Shown here one piece after another: positions 1-11,900 of a DNA stretch of 64,000 bases. The notes below the pieces were generated by a model, which was given only the letters and a program-made list of their open reading frames with translations, made no database searches and was not told the origin of the DNA. A program made the translations under genes and the position numbers. Each line of letters starts with the position of its first letter. Position 1 is the stretch's first letter. Source of the DNA: Acanthaster planci. Its lineage: Eukaryota; Echinodermata; Asteroidea; Valvatida; Acanthasteridae. The stretch spans positions 1,852,291 to 1,916,290 of the forward strand of contig NW_019091371.1 in the NCBI RefSeq assembly GCF_001949145.1, written 5' to 3'.

Positions 1-225
1 CCGCTTGCTCAAATGCCCCAAACCCTGGTATACGGTTTCAAAATAACGCTGGATTATCTCCACTTTTGAGAGCGAAAAATGCCGGTAATGCCCAGCAGCC
101 TGGTCCTGTTTGGAATATGGTGTTTTGTTACAGGGCCCTGTTTCCTTTGTCCGAGTTCAGAGACCCCGGCCACACATTTAAACCATACGGCTCCGATTTC
201 GGAGTCCCGGGCTGGTAGTGGTTAA
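1..225 (+). mobile_element. TTAA-flanked MITE copy 1 (right part)
   Basis: This is the right part of a short non-coding element ending in ggtagtggttaa at 225. It matches 26300-26529 and 60280-60501 in the same orientation. The ends and TTAA flank suggest a piggyBac-type non-autonomous element. The left part is outside the window. Confidence 0.75.
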
Positions 226-445
226 ATATCAACAAACATGGCATCCACCATAAGTAAAGTCTTTCATAAGTATCAGTTACCAAAACTAAAGTTGACGATA
301 GGTTCTGTACTCATACTACTGATGTGCTTGGTACTATACTGTGAATCGGCATTATTGTTCATAAACAACACTAAAAACACAATTTGTTATGGGACTGAGA
401 CCCACTGTAGGTCATGTTTTGCGGGTGGAATTGGTTTGTTGGTTA
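226..445 (+). repeat. Interspersed repeat, copy A
   Basis: The stretch with gtctttcataagtatcagtt and ctactgatgtgcttggtact matches 60890-61080 in the same orientation at roughly 70%. A short frame at 238-465 overlaps it, but the second copy does not keep it open, so it is not called a gene. Confidence 0.65.
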
Positions 446-1077
446 GTCACACATACACTTCATGACGGGATGTTTTTTCTGAAAACTGACATTGACATTT
501 TTGGTGCTTAACTCGATCCACTGTGTAATGCCATCAGTGGGGATGGTTAGACAATTCGTGCCCCTGCGGGTGATAAAAGCCTAAATAAACTTGTATGAAA
601 ACACTGGCTAAAAGCAGAACCAGGTTACAAAAAATCCTTTTCCAATACATCTGCAAGGGTCTTCACCCACCATTATACCTTTTCTGTGTAAACACTCAAG
701 TCATTAAAAAAAAACTCTGCATTAAAACACACTGCCCTCCACTAAAACAAATTCTTGTTCATAAGATTCTTGCTCACACACTGGAATTCACAAAACATGT
801 AGGACAACGATGCACATAGTTCTTGCCCCCAGTGGAAACTTGTCGGTCTCCTGCATTCACATACCCCTGCCCAGCCTAAATATGCATGTAAGCAAAATGG
901 ACTCTGTCTCTTTCCTTTCTTGCTTTTATAACAACAACACAACTTACATCAAGTAAATGCTAGTTGAGCTCAACCAAAAAAAGGATACAATCGTATAGTG
1001 ATAAATTTATATGAGATCTCCTGCATCAACCACAAGGAGTACCCTGTTTTTGATCTGAAAAAAGTATTCAGTTATGT

Positions 1078-1590
1078 TCAGTTCACTGGTTCAATCACAC
1101 TGCTGTGCTGAAACAGCTCATCGACTGTTCTGTCGACCTCAATCGACTCTACCCCAGAAGAGCTCTCTTGTTCCACCTTACGACTCTTTGCATGTCGGTT
1201 GGACAGGGAAGTGAAAACTGCATTTTGGATGTTAACCAGTGCATTCGCCATTGTCGCGAGTTGATTTTGAAGAGTGGAAAATTCTTCTTGAGTGACGGTG
1301 TTGGATTCCCTGCCTCTCTTGCCACGAGACTTGGTCGTAGTAGGAGGTTTAGGAGCTGCGGTTGCCGCATTTGTGGAGCCCGATGGTGCTGGTTCCAGGT
1401 CTGTCTGAGGCACAGGAGGAGGTGGATCATTGTCTGGCTGCTCCGGTGCGAGAAGCTCCAAAGTGTCGATGTTTCTGTTGTCCATGGTGTTCACAGACGT
1501 GAAGAAATGAAACAACCAGTCACAAAAAATGCACTGCGGATTACCCACCTCAGGTGCAGTTATGTAGTGGGGAAGACATTTATTTAACAA
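1078..1590 (-). CDS. Unrecognised 170-residue open frame, Pro-rich then basic then coiled coil
   Basis: This is the longest uninterrupted frame in the left 20 kb. The likely start is an internal Met (MDNRNIDTLELLAPEQ) about 35 residues in, since the upstream residues look non-coding. A Pro-rich stretch (DNDPPPPVPQTDLEPAP) is followed by a basic stretch (KSRGKRGRE) and a short amphipathic helix (EEFSTLQNQLATMANAL). The order resembles gag-like ORF1 proteins of DIRS elements. However, the frame lies antisense to the surrounding D1 relic, so it may belong to an independent insertion or inverted fragment. Function is unknown. Confidence 0.4.
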   Translation of the reverse strand: MLNKCLPHYITAPEVGNPQCIFCDWLFHFFTSVNTMDNRNIDTLELLAPEQPDNDPPPPVPQTDLEPAPSGSTNAATAAPKPPTTTKSRGKRGRESNTVTQEEFSTLQNQLATMANALVNIQNAVFTSLSNRHAKSRKVEQESSSGVESIEVDRTVDELFQHSSVIEPVN

Positions 1591-2999
1591 TGAATCCTTT
1601 CAACTGTGAAGAAACATACTGGTGACGGGTGCAACCTCATGTAAGACCAAGGTGCTAGGGATAGTGAGGTAGAATTCCCGACTCTCCATATATTCTTTCG
1701 CTCTTCCAGGCCATGCCCCACATTGCTTTCCTGACATGAGTTCTTCGTTAGTGGGCATGTCCAAAGTGTGTATACTGTGTTACGAGGTCAGACAAAAGTG
1801 TGCCTACTGTCCGCGAATAAATTTGCTTGTGGGTTCTCCATGGTTGCTTTTCCGATTGTGCCCCGTGTGATCGAAACTAAAGGTGGAATTGGCAAGCACT
1901 TGTCAACTTCACCTTGTAGCCACTCATACTTTCTGTTCTAGCGAGTAAATGGAAATGTTTTAAGGCTCAGGTAGGATGAAATAGGATATTTGGATACGTA
2001 GGTCATGGAGCGATCTTCCGTTTTCGGATGCTCCTTACCTGCAGCCTTTCTATGTTTGCAATGTACTCCGACTTTCAGGATACAAATGGCACTTCAAACG
2101 TAGTATAATGTAACAGGGCTTATTACCTGTATTCATTTCTTATAATGAATACTCCAGCTTCGTTTCACATGTCGGCCGACCTTCCCACCTTCCAGTGGTG
2201 GACCATCCTTTCGTACCTCTAGGTCCGGATGTAACTGTAACAATGGACGTGTCGCTATTCGGATTGGGAGCCCCTCTCCCTCCACTCCATGCCTCCGGGG
2301 TCTGGGACACGTCAATGTGTTGGAACTTCAAGCGGTATTCAATGCTCTTTGGCACTTTCGACAACACCTAGTAAGTCATTCCATTCAAGTCTAGAGCAAC
2401 AACTCCACGGCAGTTGCATATATCAATTATCAAGGCAGCACTTGCTCTCCCAAATTCTATACCGTTGCGTGGCCAAATGATCAAGGCATCGCCTTCAAGC
2501 CGTCCACATTGCAGGAACCAGCAACGACATTGCAGACGCACTCTCTCGGGGTGCTGTCAGACTGATGGAGTAGACTCTTCATCCAAACGTGGTCAGCCAG
2601 ATCTTCGCGGGAATCGAGCGTCCTCATATCGCATCCACCGACAATGCCCATCTCCCAACGTTCTGCTCTGGGTTCTCTCACCCGCGGGCATGGGTGACAG
2701 ACGCCCTACAGATTGACTGGTCGGGCCTTCTGGTGTACGCCTTTCCTCCAATCTCCCTCATCCCGTGGGTCCCTTCCAAGACAGGACAGGAGCCATGTCG
2801 GATCCTTCTTGTTGCCATGTTCTGGCCTTGCCAACTGTGGTTTCCAAGACTGACAAGACTCCTGGTATGACAGCAGTTGGCCCTTCCAGTCAGGGAGGAC
2901 ATCGTCCATCAGCCCAAGTCGGGGATCCTCTGCCCAGCGGCAATGGAGGGTCTTCACTTGATGTGCTGAACATTGTCCAACGATCCTTCAGAGTGTCAG

Positions 3000-4002
3000 G
3001 CCTTTCTGCAGCCGCTGCATCCATGGCAGCCCAGGGTCAACGACTGTCCACTCGCAAGATTTACAACAGCCGTCTACAACATTTTACTAGATGATGCGAT
3101 GACCACAATGTTTCCCCGACTGAAGCTCCTGTGAGCTCCGTCGCGGAGTTCCTCATGTACCTGTTCCACTCAGGCCTCCAGGTTGCCACCATCCGTAACT
3201 ATCAGCCAGCCTTGGTTGCTGTCCAATTGGGCTTCAGCAATGGGTCGACTGTCTCCGACAAGGCTGCAATACACCATCTTCGAGGAATGTTTGTCGAGCG
3301 GCCCCACATCAAATGTCTCGTCTTATCATGGGATCTCGGAAACAATCTGCATGTTCTTGCTGTTCCCCCTTTGAAACGTTGGCTGACAAGTCTAACCTCC
3401 ATCTCAGCATCAAACTGGCATTCCTCCTGGTGGTCGTTACATCGAGACGGGTTGGCGAGCTACATACCCTATAAATTGCCGATGGCCCCCCCGGGAGCGT
3501 CACAGGGTTCGTCTCATCCCATCCATCGGGTTCCTGACTAAAAACCAGATGCCTACCTTCCGACCTCCTGACCTATTGATTCCCGATATAACCTTACTTG
3601 TGGGAGAGGACACTAATGAGAAATGGTGCCCAGCTCGGACTCTCGAGTGGTATCTTGTGAGGACCAAACGTCGGCGGGAATCTGATTCTCAACTTTTCGT
3701 CACAACAAAACCCTCTCACCCAGCATCTAAGGACACTATTGCCCGAAGGACAGTCTTGACTATTATCTTCGCTAGATCAAGACTGGCCAGCTCAGCATAA
3801 TGAGATGACTCGGGCTTACATTAGGGCCCATGATGTTCGGGCCGCTTCTACATCCTGGTCACACTTCAGAGGGAAGTCTCCTTCCATCTTCAGTGAATGC
3901 TACCTGAAGGATGTCCTGCGGAGTGAAACTGGCTCATGGCAGAGCGACCCTGCCCTTGGCAGTCCAGACGACATCCAGTGCTGCTCTGGGCTGGGCAACT
4001 GA
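3000..4002 (+). pseudogene. D1 tyrosine recombinase (DIRS YR), broken
   Basis: Fragments in several frames reconstruct a DIRS recombinase order. An N-terminal SAM-like part has FLMYLFHSGLQVATIRNY. A box-A-like part has TSRRVGELHTL near 3440-3475. A C-terminal part at 3805-4002 has RAHDVRAASTSW, then FSECYLKDV. These match the catalytic Arg, the H-x-x-R and the Tyr nucleophile of DIRS recombinases. Stops and frameshifts lie between 3090 and 3805, so no product is expected. Of the three copies compared, this is the only one that keeps the Tyr. Confidence 0.8.
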
Positions 4003-4429
4003 TAGCTAGCCTTAGTAAGGTCGCCGGATGAGTGTCCACTCTCACAACGATTCTCCTAGTCAATATACCCCCTTCACCGACCCATCTCCAGGGTACAGTG
4101 CCACTCTGCTTATGTAGGCTGGGCAAGGGTATGTGAACGCAGGAGACTCCTTCCTCATGTGGAGTTGGTCAGGTCTCCTAGTGATACTTACCCCTGCCCA
4201 GCCGCTCCCGCCCGTTCTTCCCCACTTTGGTTCCGGTGACCTAACCACTTCGAAAAAGACGAACAGGCAGTGGGACCGCAGTGCATCGTGGAGGGTCAAG
4301 GGGCAGAATGCAATATCAAGTCTTTTCAGCGAATTGTAATAGGCACTTGGGAAATTTGCATATGTAGGCTGGGCAGGGGTATCACTAGGAGACCCCACCC
4401 ACTCCATGTGGGGAAGAATTTTACTACTA

Positions 4430-7400
4430 ACCCAGTGGAAATGTGAGTGGAACTTGTTCAGGTAGTTGCCGCTTTGGTTTTGTTTTAATTCATGTTGGAA
4501 TTAGCACAGTGTGTCAACAACTACGTGTTTGCTTATGAGCTTAATGTCTCTCTTTCTGTTTTTTTTCTAAATACATGTGACTTTTTAATGTCTGTGGTTC
4601 TGCCAATTCACTGTCAGGATTTTAGGGGCAAACATATCACCAGTATGCTAATTGGTTTCACAGGCAACTGTCCGCGTGTTTCTATTCACCAAAAATTTTC
4701 CTCCCTCCCCAAATTTGAGAAGAAAAATATACTCCTTGTAAAATGTTAAGATTGCCACAAGCAGCGTGCATGAATTCTGGTGACAAACAAATTTTGTGCA
4801 AATTTCCAATTGACAGGTGCTCACAAAAATGTTATCAGTGCCCCTAGCCATTTGAGGAGTCTGGAAGTGTAGTTTTGCTCCGTATTCCTTTGTTTTCAAA
4901 GCAATAGGAACTTTGGGCATGTCGCATGAGCACCTTTCTGCACCTAATTTGCATAAAGCTTTTGTTTGTCGCATGAATTCATTCACGCTGTTAACAGCAG
5001 TTTTGGCACTTATACAATATTTTTTCTTGCAAGTGCTCCATTATAGGGCTGTATAAAGTTTATATTCAGAATATGCACACTGGATTACCCAAGAAACTGT
5101 ACTTTTTATGTAGGCACCATGAATTGGAAATGCTCACATTTTCTCAGCAGTTTTCAGAGGCACATAGTGCAGTCTATAACCAGGTCTCGACCTTTTTATT
5201 TCTTAACTAGCCCACTGGGCACATTTACCCCCTTTTTATACTTGCCTGCAGGAATTTTCACAAGCCCACTGGATATTTTTAGCCAAATTTTGACTTTTTT
5301 TCAACTGCATTATTTAAACCAAAACTGTGTAGTCTTGCTGTCAGTTTTTAAAACTTGAAAGCAGAGGATTCAGAAGTTACAATAAAAGAACAACACATAC
5401 ATGTGCAATCAGTTTTAGGTTTGTTTTATTCCTCTTTACAAATGTGACAACGATTTCAAATGGGCAGGTAATTGTTTACTAGCCCACCATGTAAGTTAAA
5501 GAATGTGTTTTACTAGCCTGCAGCAGTTTTTTGTAGAATTTGTATGCTGGTCTAGTGGGTCAAGACCTGCCATAATATTCATCAAATAATAGTTCTATGC
5601 AATATGCCATGATTAAATAGCAAGTACATGTAAGATAATCTACTATACACAGTGATTTTGAGTGCAGTGCTAAGAAAAATTTTACAAAGTGAGTGACTGG
5701 ACCTGTCATCTGTAAGTGAATAAAATCGTTCAACAGCGCAAATGTAAAAGTTTTTTTATAAATTGCTGAATAAATCCTGAAATATCCCTTCATCTCCTGA
5801 ATAAATCCCAAGTCCCTGCCCTCCATCAAATAAATAGCTGCATCACATGAGTTAACAAATTTTGGTATCCATGGATTACAACTTCTCTTTACTATGGAAT
5901 TAGAAACAATAGGTTTTTGTGATGTGGCCATGCTCGGCATTGGAATGAATAATTCAGTACATGTGACAGACCCACAAATCATTTAGATATCGTGTTTAAC
6001 TTTGTCACAATCAGATTACCTACATACATGTATGTCTATATCATGGACAAAAACAATGAGTGCATAAGGTTACTGTATGGACTAAAACTACAAGCATCCT
6101 ATTTATTGTGACAATGTGATCTTTAACCAAAATACTGTGCTTTTAGTAAATACCACAAGCCCTACTTTTACAATACAAAGCTCGATAATTATGCGTACAT
6201 GTGTAATTTTTATACTACATCTTAAGAACACAAATTTGGAAAGTCACTCAAATTTTCAATTTAAACCTCACAATATTTTTACATGTAGCTCACATGACCA
6301 AGCACTATGTTCACATGTTAGGCATGCGCACTGTATCAGTCACTTATCTTCATACATAGTTTTAAAAATGCATGTGTGCATGAAACCTATCACTGCACTG
6401 TTCAGAAGACATGTTCAACATGTGCTGGGGTAGCTTAGCACACACATCTGTGTTTTGCCAACATCTTCCAACAATTTTCTGTTTGTCTAAACTAATATCT
6501 TGTACCTCTAAATGCACACACTAAATTTGAATCTGTTGCAGGAGTAAGTAAGTGCTGAGATCTGGCTGTTTAAAAAATTGAACAGCAAATGAAATTGTCT
6601 ACACAAATATCAAATGTTACACTGCATCACTGTTTAGAACAGTTGTAAAAATAAGACGAACATTGTGTTTGTCTACCAACAAACACTGAGCTGTGTTGGG
6701 GAATTCTTTTGGTTGGAAAAATTTGAAATTGGAAAGGGTGGGAATCAAACAGCAGTCATAAAGTCCGTAATTTAAAAGTTTTCACAGCTACATGTTTGGC
6801 GGTACATCAAGATCAGCGACGATGCTGATATACAAAGCCCCGAAACAGTGTGGCTTCATTATATGCATTACATGTACAAAGTATATTGATCTCACAGCTT
6901 ACTGCTCTTACCCCCATTGGTCGAGTTGCTGTCATTAGCAGCTAACGGTTTTTTCATTATCAGTGCATGGCCGATATGAACAGTGTGACAAGCAAAATAC
7001 CTTAGACCATTAATGGATGTGGATATTTACTCTATTTTTGATGGGCAACTTCAGACTGTTTGGATTGATTTTTTTGCGATTTTCAATGATGATGGTGATT
7101 CAGGTGATAATATCATCAACCCAATTTTTGGCACAAATGTTGCAGGCATAAAGGTCAATGTATCTACCAATTTTCAAGGGATTCTAGCCAACTTTGCCAC
7201 AGACATCTATTCAAATACATTTTTTGAAATTTTTTACCAGATGGGACTAAAATTTTGCATGATGTCATCGAAACATGTTTTGAAGAATAACATTGTCGGA
7301 GACTAACACAGTTAAAAGTAAGTTTATATCTGTGACCAATTTTAAATGAAGCACTTCCGGTTTGGACCAGAAGAAGAAATGCAGATGGAAAATTACTTTG

Positions 7401-8780
7401 ATAACTTAGTGCAAAAAGTGAGCTGCGGGAAGTCAAGGTTGATTTTTATGTGATTTTAACATGAATGAAATTTAAGTGCATGTATTTTAACACCTGATGA
7501 CATCATGCCTTTTTTTGCTAGTACATTTTGGGTGGCTTAGGCTTTGCTTTGTGTCATAAAAGGCTTCGAAAATCTGTGTACAAAGTCAATGGGGAAAAAA
7601 TTAATATTCAAAATTCTATCATGTGATAGAAATTCTATCATGTGACGACGTCCTGAGATGTCATGATTCGGCACACATCTCCAGATGATAGTCTAACTGT
7701 ACCTGGTTTGAAGTGAATTTTAATGTCTATGGGGAAAAAGTGGAAAAAGAAAAAAAAAAATTTAACAAAAGCTGCTTCGGTTGGTGCAGCTAATAAAAAA
7801 TCTCTGATGCGCACTAATCCAAGGCCCCTCACCTCAAAATCCTCCTTACAAGAAGTTTTGGGTTGACGTTTTGAAATTGCATAAATCAATTTGTTCCCAT
7901 CCAACAAGATATTTGTAGTCCCGTGATGAAATTAGGGCATACTAATTATTGTTTACAAAAAATAAATAAAACTTTTATTGATGTTCTGCTAAGGTATAAC
8001 CTTTTAGAGGCTGATTTTATCAGTTTGTAGTGCCTAGCACTTTAGAAAATGTTTCATTTTTAAGTTAAATTCATTTATCATTGCATTGCAGGTATACATA
8101 ACCCCCAAACAGTTCTTTCAACTTTTTCAGGAAACAAAAATGGGGGTTGGAACCACAAGATCACAAACAAGTACAAGGCATCTCATTTTTAGTTCAGGAG
8201 ATACACCAGAATTAAAAAAAAATTTCGTTTTGGAACACAAATTTTGTCCTGGACGATGGCATCATAATGTCAGAGTACTATGCACAACTTGGTATCAGGA
8301 TTGATGTTAATACCAAGTTTAACATTGTACCATTCAAACGAAAGCTACTCTGAAAAAAGTTTTGAAAAGGGAAGACAAAAAGTAAAGAACAGATGAAATT
8401 ACAAAACTGCGATTGGAATTAGAAAATTTTACAGAAGAGGTTTTCCCCTCCTTTTTGAGGAGCAAAGGAGCACAGTATGTACTTAATGCCGACAAGCTCC
8501 ACTCAAGAATATATAAGCAAACACTGCAGAACACTATACCAAAGATGCAAGCAATCTGCTTGATTCTCAACTTTGACTTATGCAGTTACTCTTTTGCAGA
8601 ACATATTCAATGAGTGCAACTCAATTATTCGTGGAGAAAGATCTAAACTACAGTGCCAATAACCATTGAAAACTGTTATTGTAGCACAGCATATGTACAT
8701 CAACACCCCATGTAGTCGTTCCAGCTGCTCCTTATTGTATGATGTCAGTCAGGCATGTCAGGAGACTCTCATATTGAGAA
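4430..8780. other. 3' flank of the ZMYM gene, no gene recognised
   Basis: The sequence is AT-rich. Recurrent actagcccac-type words occur at 5200-5550, and satellite-like units occur at 7540-7700 (tcatgtgacgacgtcctga) and 8220-8310. The longest open frame (5560-5982, minus) has no family features. The 3' UTR of the ZMYM gene should occupy part of 8000-8788. Confidence 0.5.
7974..7979 (-). promoter_or_regulatory. Possible polyadenylation signal of the ZMYM gene
   Basis: The minus strand reads AATAAA here, about 810 nt beyond the ZMYM stop. I saw no nearer exact hexamer on that strand between 7980 and 8788. The surrounding sequence is itself AT-rich repeat, so a chance match is quite possible. 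Confidence 0.3.
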
Positions 8781-8788
8781 TGCACATC

Positions 8789-8981
8789 TTAGTAATCTTC
8801 ATCCTTATTAATTTCGGCCCATGACTCGTATATATCCATCACCATCAACATGCGAGTTAGTATCTTGGACATGTCATGATCTGCCAGAGGTGCACTCGAG
8901 TACCACACTGGACTGTCTGGAACACAAGAGCGTTCTGGTACAAGGTAGAATAATTCACTGTGGCTCTTCACTGAGTCAGGG
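8789..8981 (-). CDS. ZMYM exon 10, terminal coding exon with stop
   Basis: The acceptor is gatttttattctacag. The exon reads CPDSVKSHSELFYLVPE, RSCVPDSPVWYSSAPL, then a short helical tail and EINKDEDY before TAA at 8791-8789. The ERSCVPDSPVWYS motif is diagnostic of the DUF3504 C-terminus. The acidic tail is the usual end of the protein, so the gene is complete at its 3' side. The 3' UTR extends toward lower coordinates. Confidence 0.96.
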
Positions 8982-11900
8982 CTGTAGAATAAAAATCAAC
9001 ACAGTCACTGTAACCAAAAATCAAACTAGACTTTGCATGCCTTTTACAAAGTGGAAGAGGGTTACAGGTTCAAGTCTGATTTAATTGCTCACAATCTTGA
9101 TGTCATTCACCCTTGCTCTGAGTCAGGATTAACATTTTCAACTTTCTACCAAAATTGACCTATAAACTTTGTAGACTCCTCCACAGAGTAGTGGGAAGGG
9201 TCTGCTAGCAAATACTTATCCATAGAGCCACTTCCTGTGCGGGTGTAGGGTGCAGTGCACCTGCTAAGAGTTCACACAGTTGGCTACCTACTGTACCCTG
9301 AAGCATGCCCACTATTTTCCCTTATCTCAACAGCTATGGCAGCCTCGTGTATTGAGCCTTCCTATCCCTGTGGGGAGGGAGGAGGGACAATCTGATGGTA
9401 AGTATTCGCTACTAGATGCCACACAAAGGGGAGGGGGAGTGTACAGCACTCATCGAAGCCATACAGCCACTATCTATGCAGAAAAGCTCTGCAACCAGGA
9501 GATGGGAGTGAGATGTTACAGTGTGCTGTAATACTACAGGGTTGAGTAACGATTGATAAATGCACTCATTAGAAAATGAGTATAACCCAGACCTCATCGA
9601 GGTCTGAGGTTAAAAATACCTTTTTTGTGTACATTTCTCTCTGTTTCTTTAATGCATACACTCTGTGCACCATTTTATTGCCTTCTATCCCTCTCTGCTG
9701 AAACTTCTAGTGTGACAATAGTTTCTTTCCTGTCTCCCTAAACAACAACACCTTTGTCTTCCCTTCTTCTTGGAAGTGGGATTAAGTAAGAGGGATTAAG
9801 GGAGCGGGTTGCCTTACACCCCTTCTACCCTCCATCCCATAATTTCCCCTCTCCAGAGTGCCCAATCAGGGTATTACCCCCTGTGGTGGTAACAAGACTG
9901 TCCAATGGGAGGGCAAACTGGTCTAGGAGTCTAGCAGGAGGTTGTGGCCTACATGTGCCAAATATTGTGGGCCATGTGGAATTTCCATACCTTGCCACTG
10001 AACTGCGAATGGCACAATACTCTGCACCTCGTTACCCATCTTAGAGCAAAAACTGTTTGTTAGTCACTCTAAAAGTTCAAATTCCTGCAAGTGGGACTTC
10101 CACCGAGCTGCTGTTCTGTAAAGATTGAAAGTTGGCTCTTTAGATAAGTCAAGGTTATTCCAATTTGAGTGGATAATTTGTTAACTTAGAATAAGTGTAT
10201 TTGTGATAATTTGTTATGATGCCTTTTTGTACTTTTGCCAAGTTCTAATGTTAAGAACTCTGTAAGCCTAAGCCTGTAAATAGAAGAAATATTCTGGTAT
10301 GTTTTGCTGTGGCTTTAGGCAAAGTGAGAAACAGTCCCTTAGAAAGTTGTTTGATGTTACTGAATACAGACATATCTTTGGTGAGAGATCTCCAGCATGC
10401 ATCCCATGCCTGACTCTTTTAGATACAAAGACATCTGGCTGAATTATTTATGGGGAATAGCCAGAAAGGGACTTTGGTGTTTGCTCCGCCTGCTCCTGAG
10501 GTATCTCAACACTTGTATGTATGCCAGTCACTGCTTGGTCCAGGTCGTCAAGGAGTGCCTGGTCCTCAGCCCCACTATTGTATCGGATGTTCGAACTCAA
10601 TGGAAAGGAATGAGCACAACTCAAACAGAATGAAAGGAACGCAGAGACCTAGTCTGCTTGGTGGAACTAAACTCAACAAAATTTCATCCTTTACACTTCT
10701 TCTTTTATACACTTGGACTGGCCGCCAACGCGGACCGATATATGCAAAATTGTACCAAATTAACATAACAGTGGTTATCACACCCACTGTCGCCCAGTAT
10801 CACCATAATGCCAGCCATTTTGTGACACCAAGTGTGCCAGCCATCTTGTAATACCAAATCCGCAAGTACATGTACCTGTACAATCCTTTGAACTCTTTTC
10901 CTGTGAAAACACCAAGCTGAGCTTTTTGCTGGAATGCCATCTCATGACAAAACTCCTTTGATGTTACCAGCCACACACCTACTGAGGAACTTTGATTATT
11001 CTCAATGAAAACTTGGGCAACATAACCAATTTTTGTATTGTAGTCAGGCACCCGAGATATATATATTTTCTTCTCACTTTGGTTATATAGTCACCGGTAT
11101 TATAATGATATCCTTTTAATGCGTAGCTTATATGGTTGCAAGTCCCAATTGCGCACAGTACAACTGAAGTTGACAACTGACTTTTTCCCCAAAGGAGTTG
11201 GTTTCGGTTCCTGCCATTTTGGGTGAACCAGGGTTACATGAGTAAGCTAAGAGAAATAAACATGGGCTTACGGAAACCCTTTGCTCTGTCTGGTGAGGTT
11301 GATGGCTGGCTTATGCAGCTCATGGAGCTACGCACTCTTGCCATCAGCAATGCTGTTCTTCTGGAATGGCCCTCAGATTAGAGGAGATCGTGAAGGTAGC
11401 AGAACATGAATGCGTTGGAGGGTTTCCAATGTGCTGCTTGTAAAATGTAGTTAAATGGAACTCCTTTGAGCTGGTACCAAGAGGTGCTTTGATACTGTGT
11501 GCTGAAACTCTGGAGTCATCTTGGGAAGCTGGGCGATGGGGTTAAGGCGAAACCAATGTGATGAGACTCGTCACATCTCCCCTGATTAGTGCAACCCTGT
11601 TGAGGTACCACTTCAGGGTTCCAACTGGGCACCAGTACTTATCTTCTGGTACAAGAGTGTGACTGAATATCCGGAACAAAGGTATCAGGAGGATTGAGGG
11701 AGTCTAACTGGTTCTTTGTGAGGAACAAGGTGTGAGGAGCCAACCTTACTCCGGTAGTAGCCATTAAATATGTCCAGGATCAATTAATAATGCTTGCAGT
11801 TCGCTCTGTCCTTGCAATGTGGCAACTGCTAGTAGAAAGGCCAATTTTGCTACACTGTAAGTAAAGATGCCTGTCCTAAAGGTTTGTATGGGGAATGTGA

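Larger units (their letters stand above)
838..4420 (+). mobile_element. DIRS-type retroelement relic D1 (plus strand)
   Basis: The left terminus near 838-880 contains gtctcctgcattcacatacc and the right terminus near 4360-4420 carries its inverted counterpart with aggctgggcaggggtat. Similar sequence at 4092-4200 fits the internal complementary region. In element order there are an RNase H-like stretch at 2120-2360 (TMDVSLFGLGAPL, ASGVWDTS), a DIRS region around 2640-2900, and a tyrosine recombinase at about 3000-4000. The reverse transcriptase is missing and the frames are broken by stops and shifts. At about 3.6 kb it is shorter than intact DIRS elements (roughly 5-6 kb). It lies 3' of the ZMYM gene and in the opposite orientation. 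Confidence 0.82.

Noticed and set aside
238-465. 75-residue frame with a hydrophobic stretch
   Set aside because: It lies in an interspersed repeat whose second copy at 60890-61080 does not preserve the frame.
1105-1587. 160-residue plus-strand frame
   Set aside because: It is the shadow of the antisense frame at 1078-1590; its Arg/Cys-rich translation has no family features.
5560-5982. 140-residue minus-strand open frame downstream of the ZMYM gene
   Set aside because: No domain, no splice context, and it lies in AT-rich repeat-like sequence; composition is that of chance translation.
9040-9090. A tRNA gene, from the B-box-like acaggttcaagtctg
   Set aside because: No matching A box or cloverleaf stems could be built around it.
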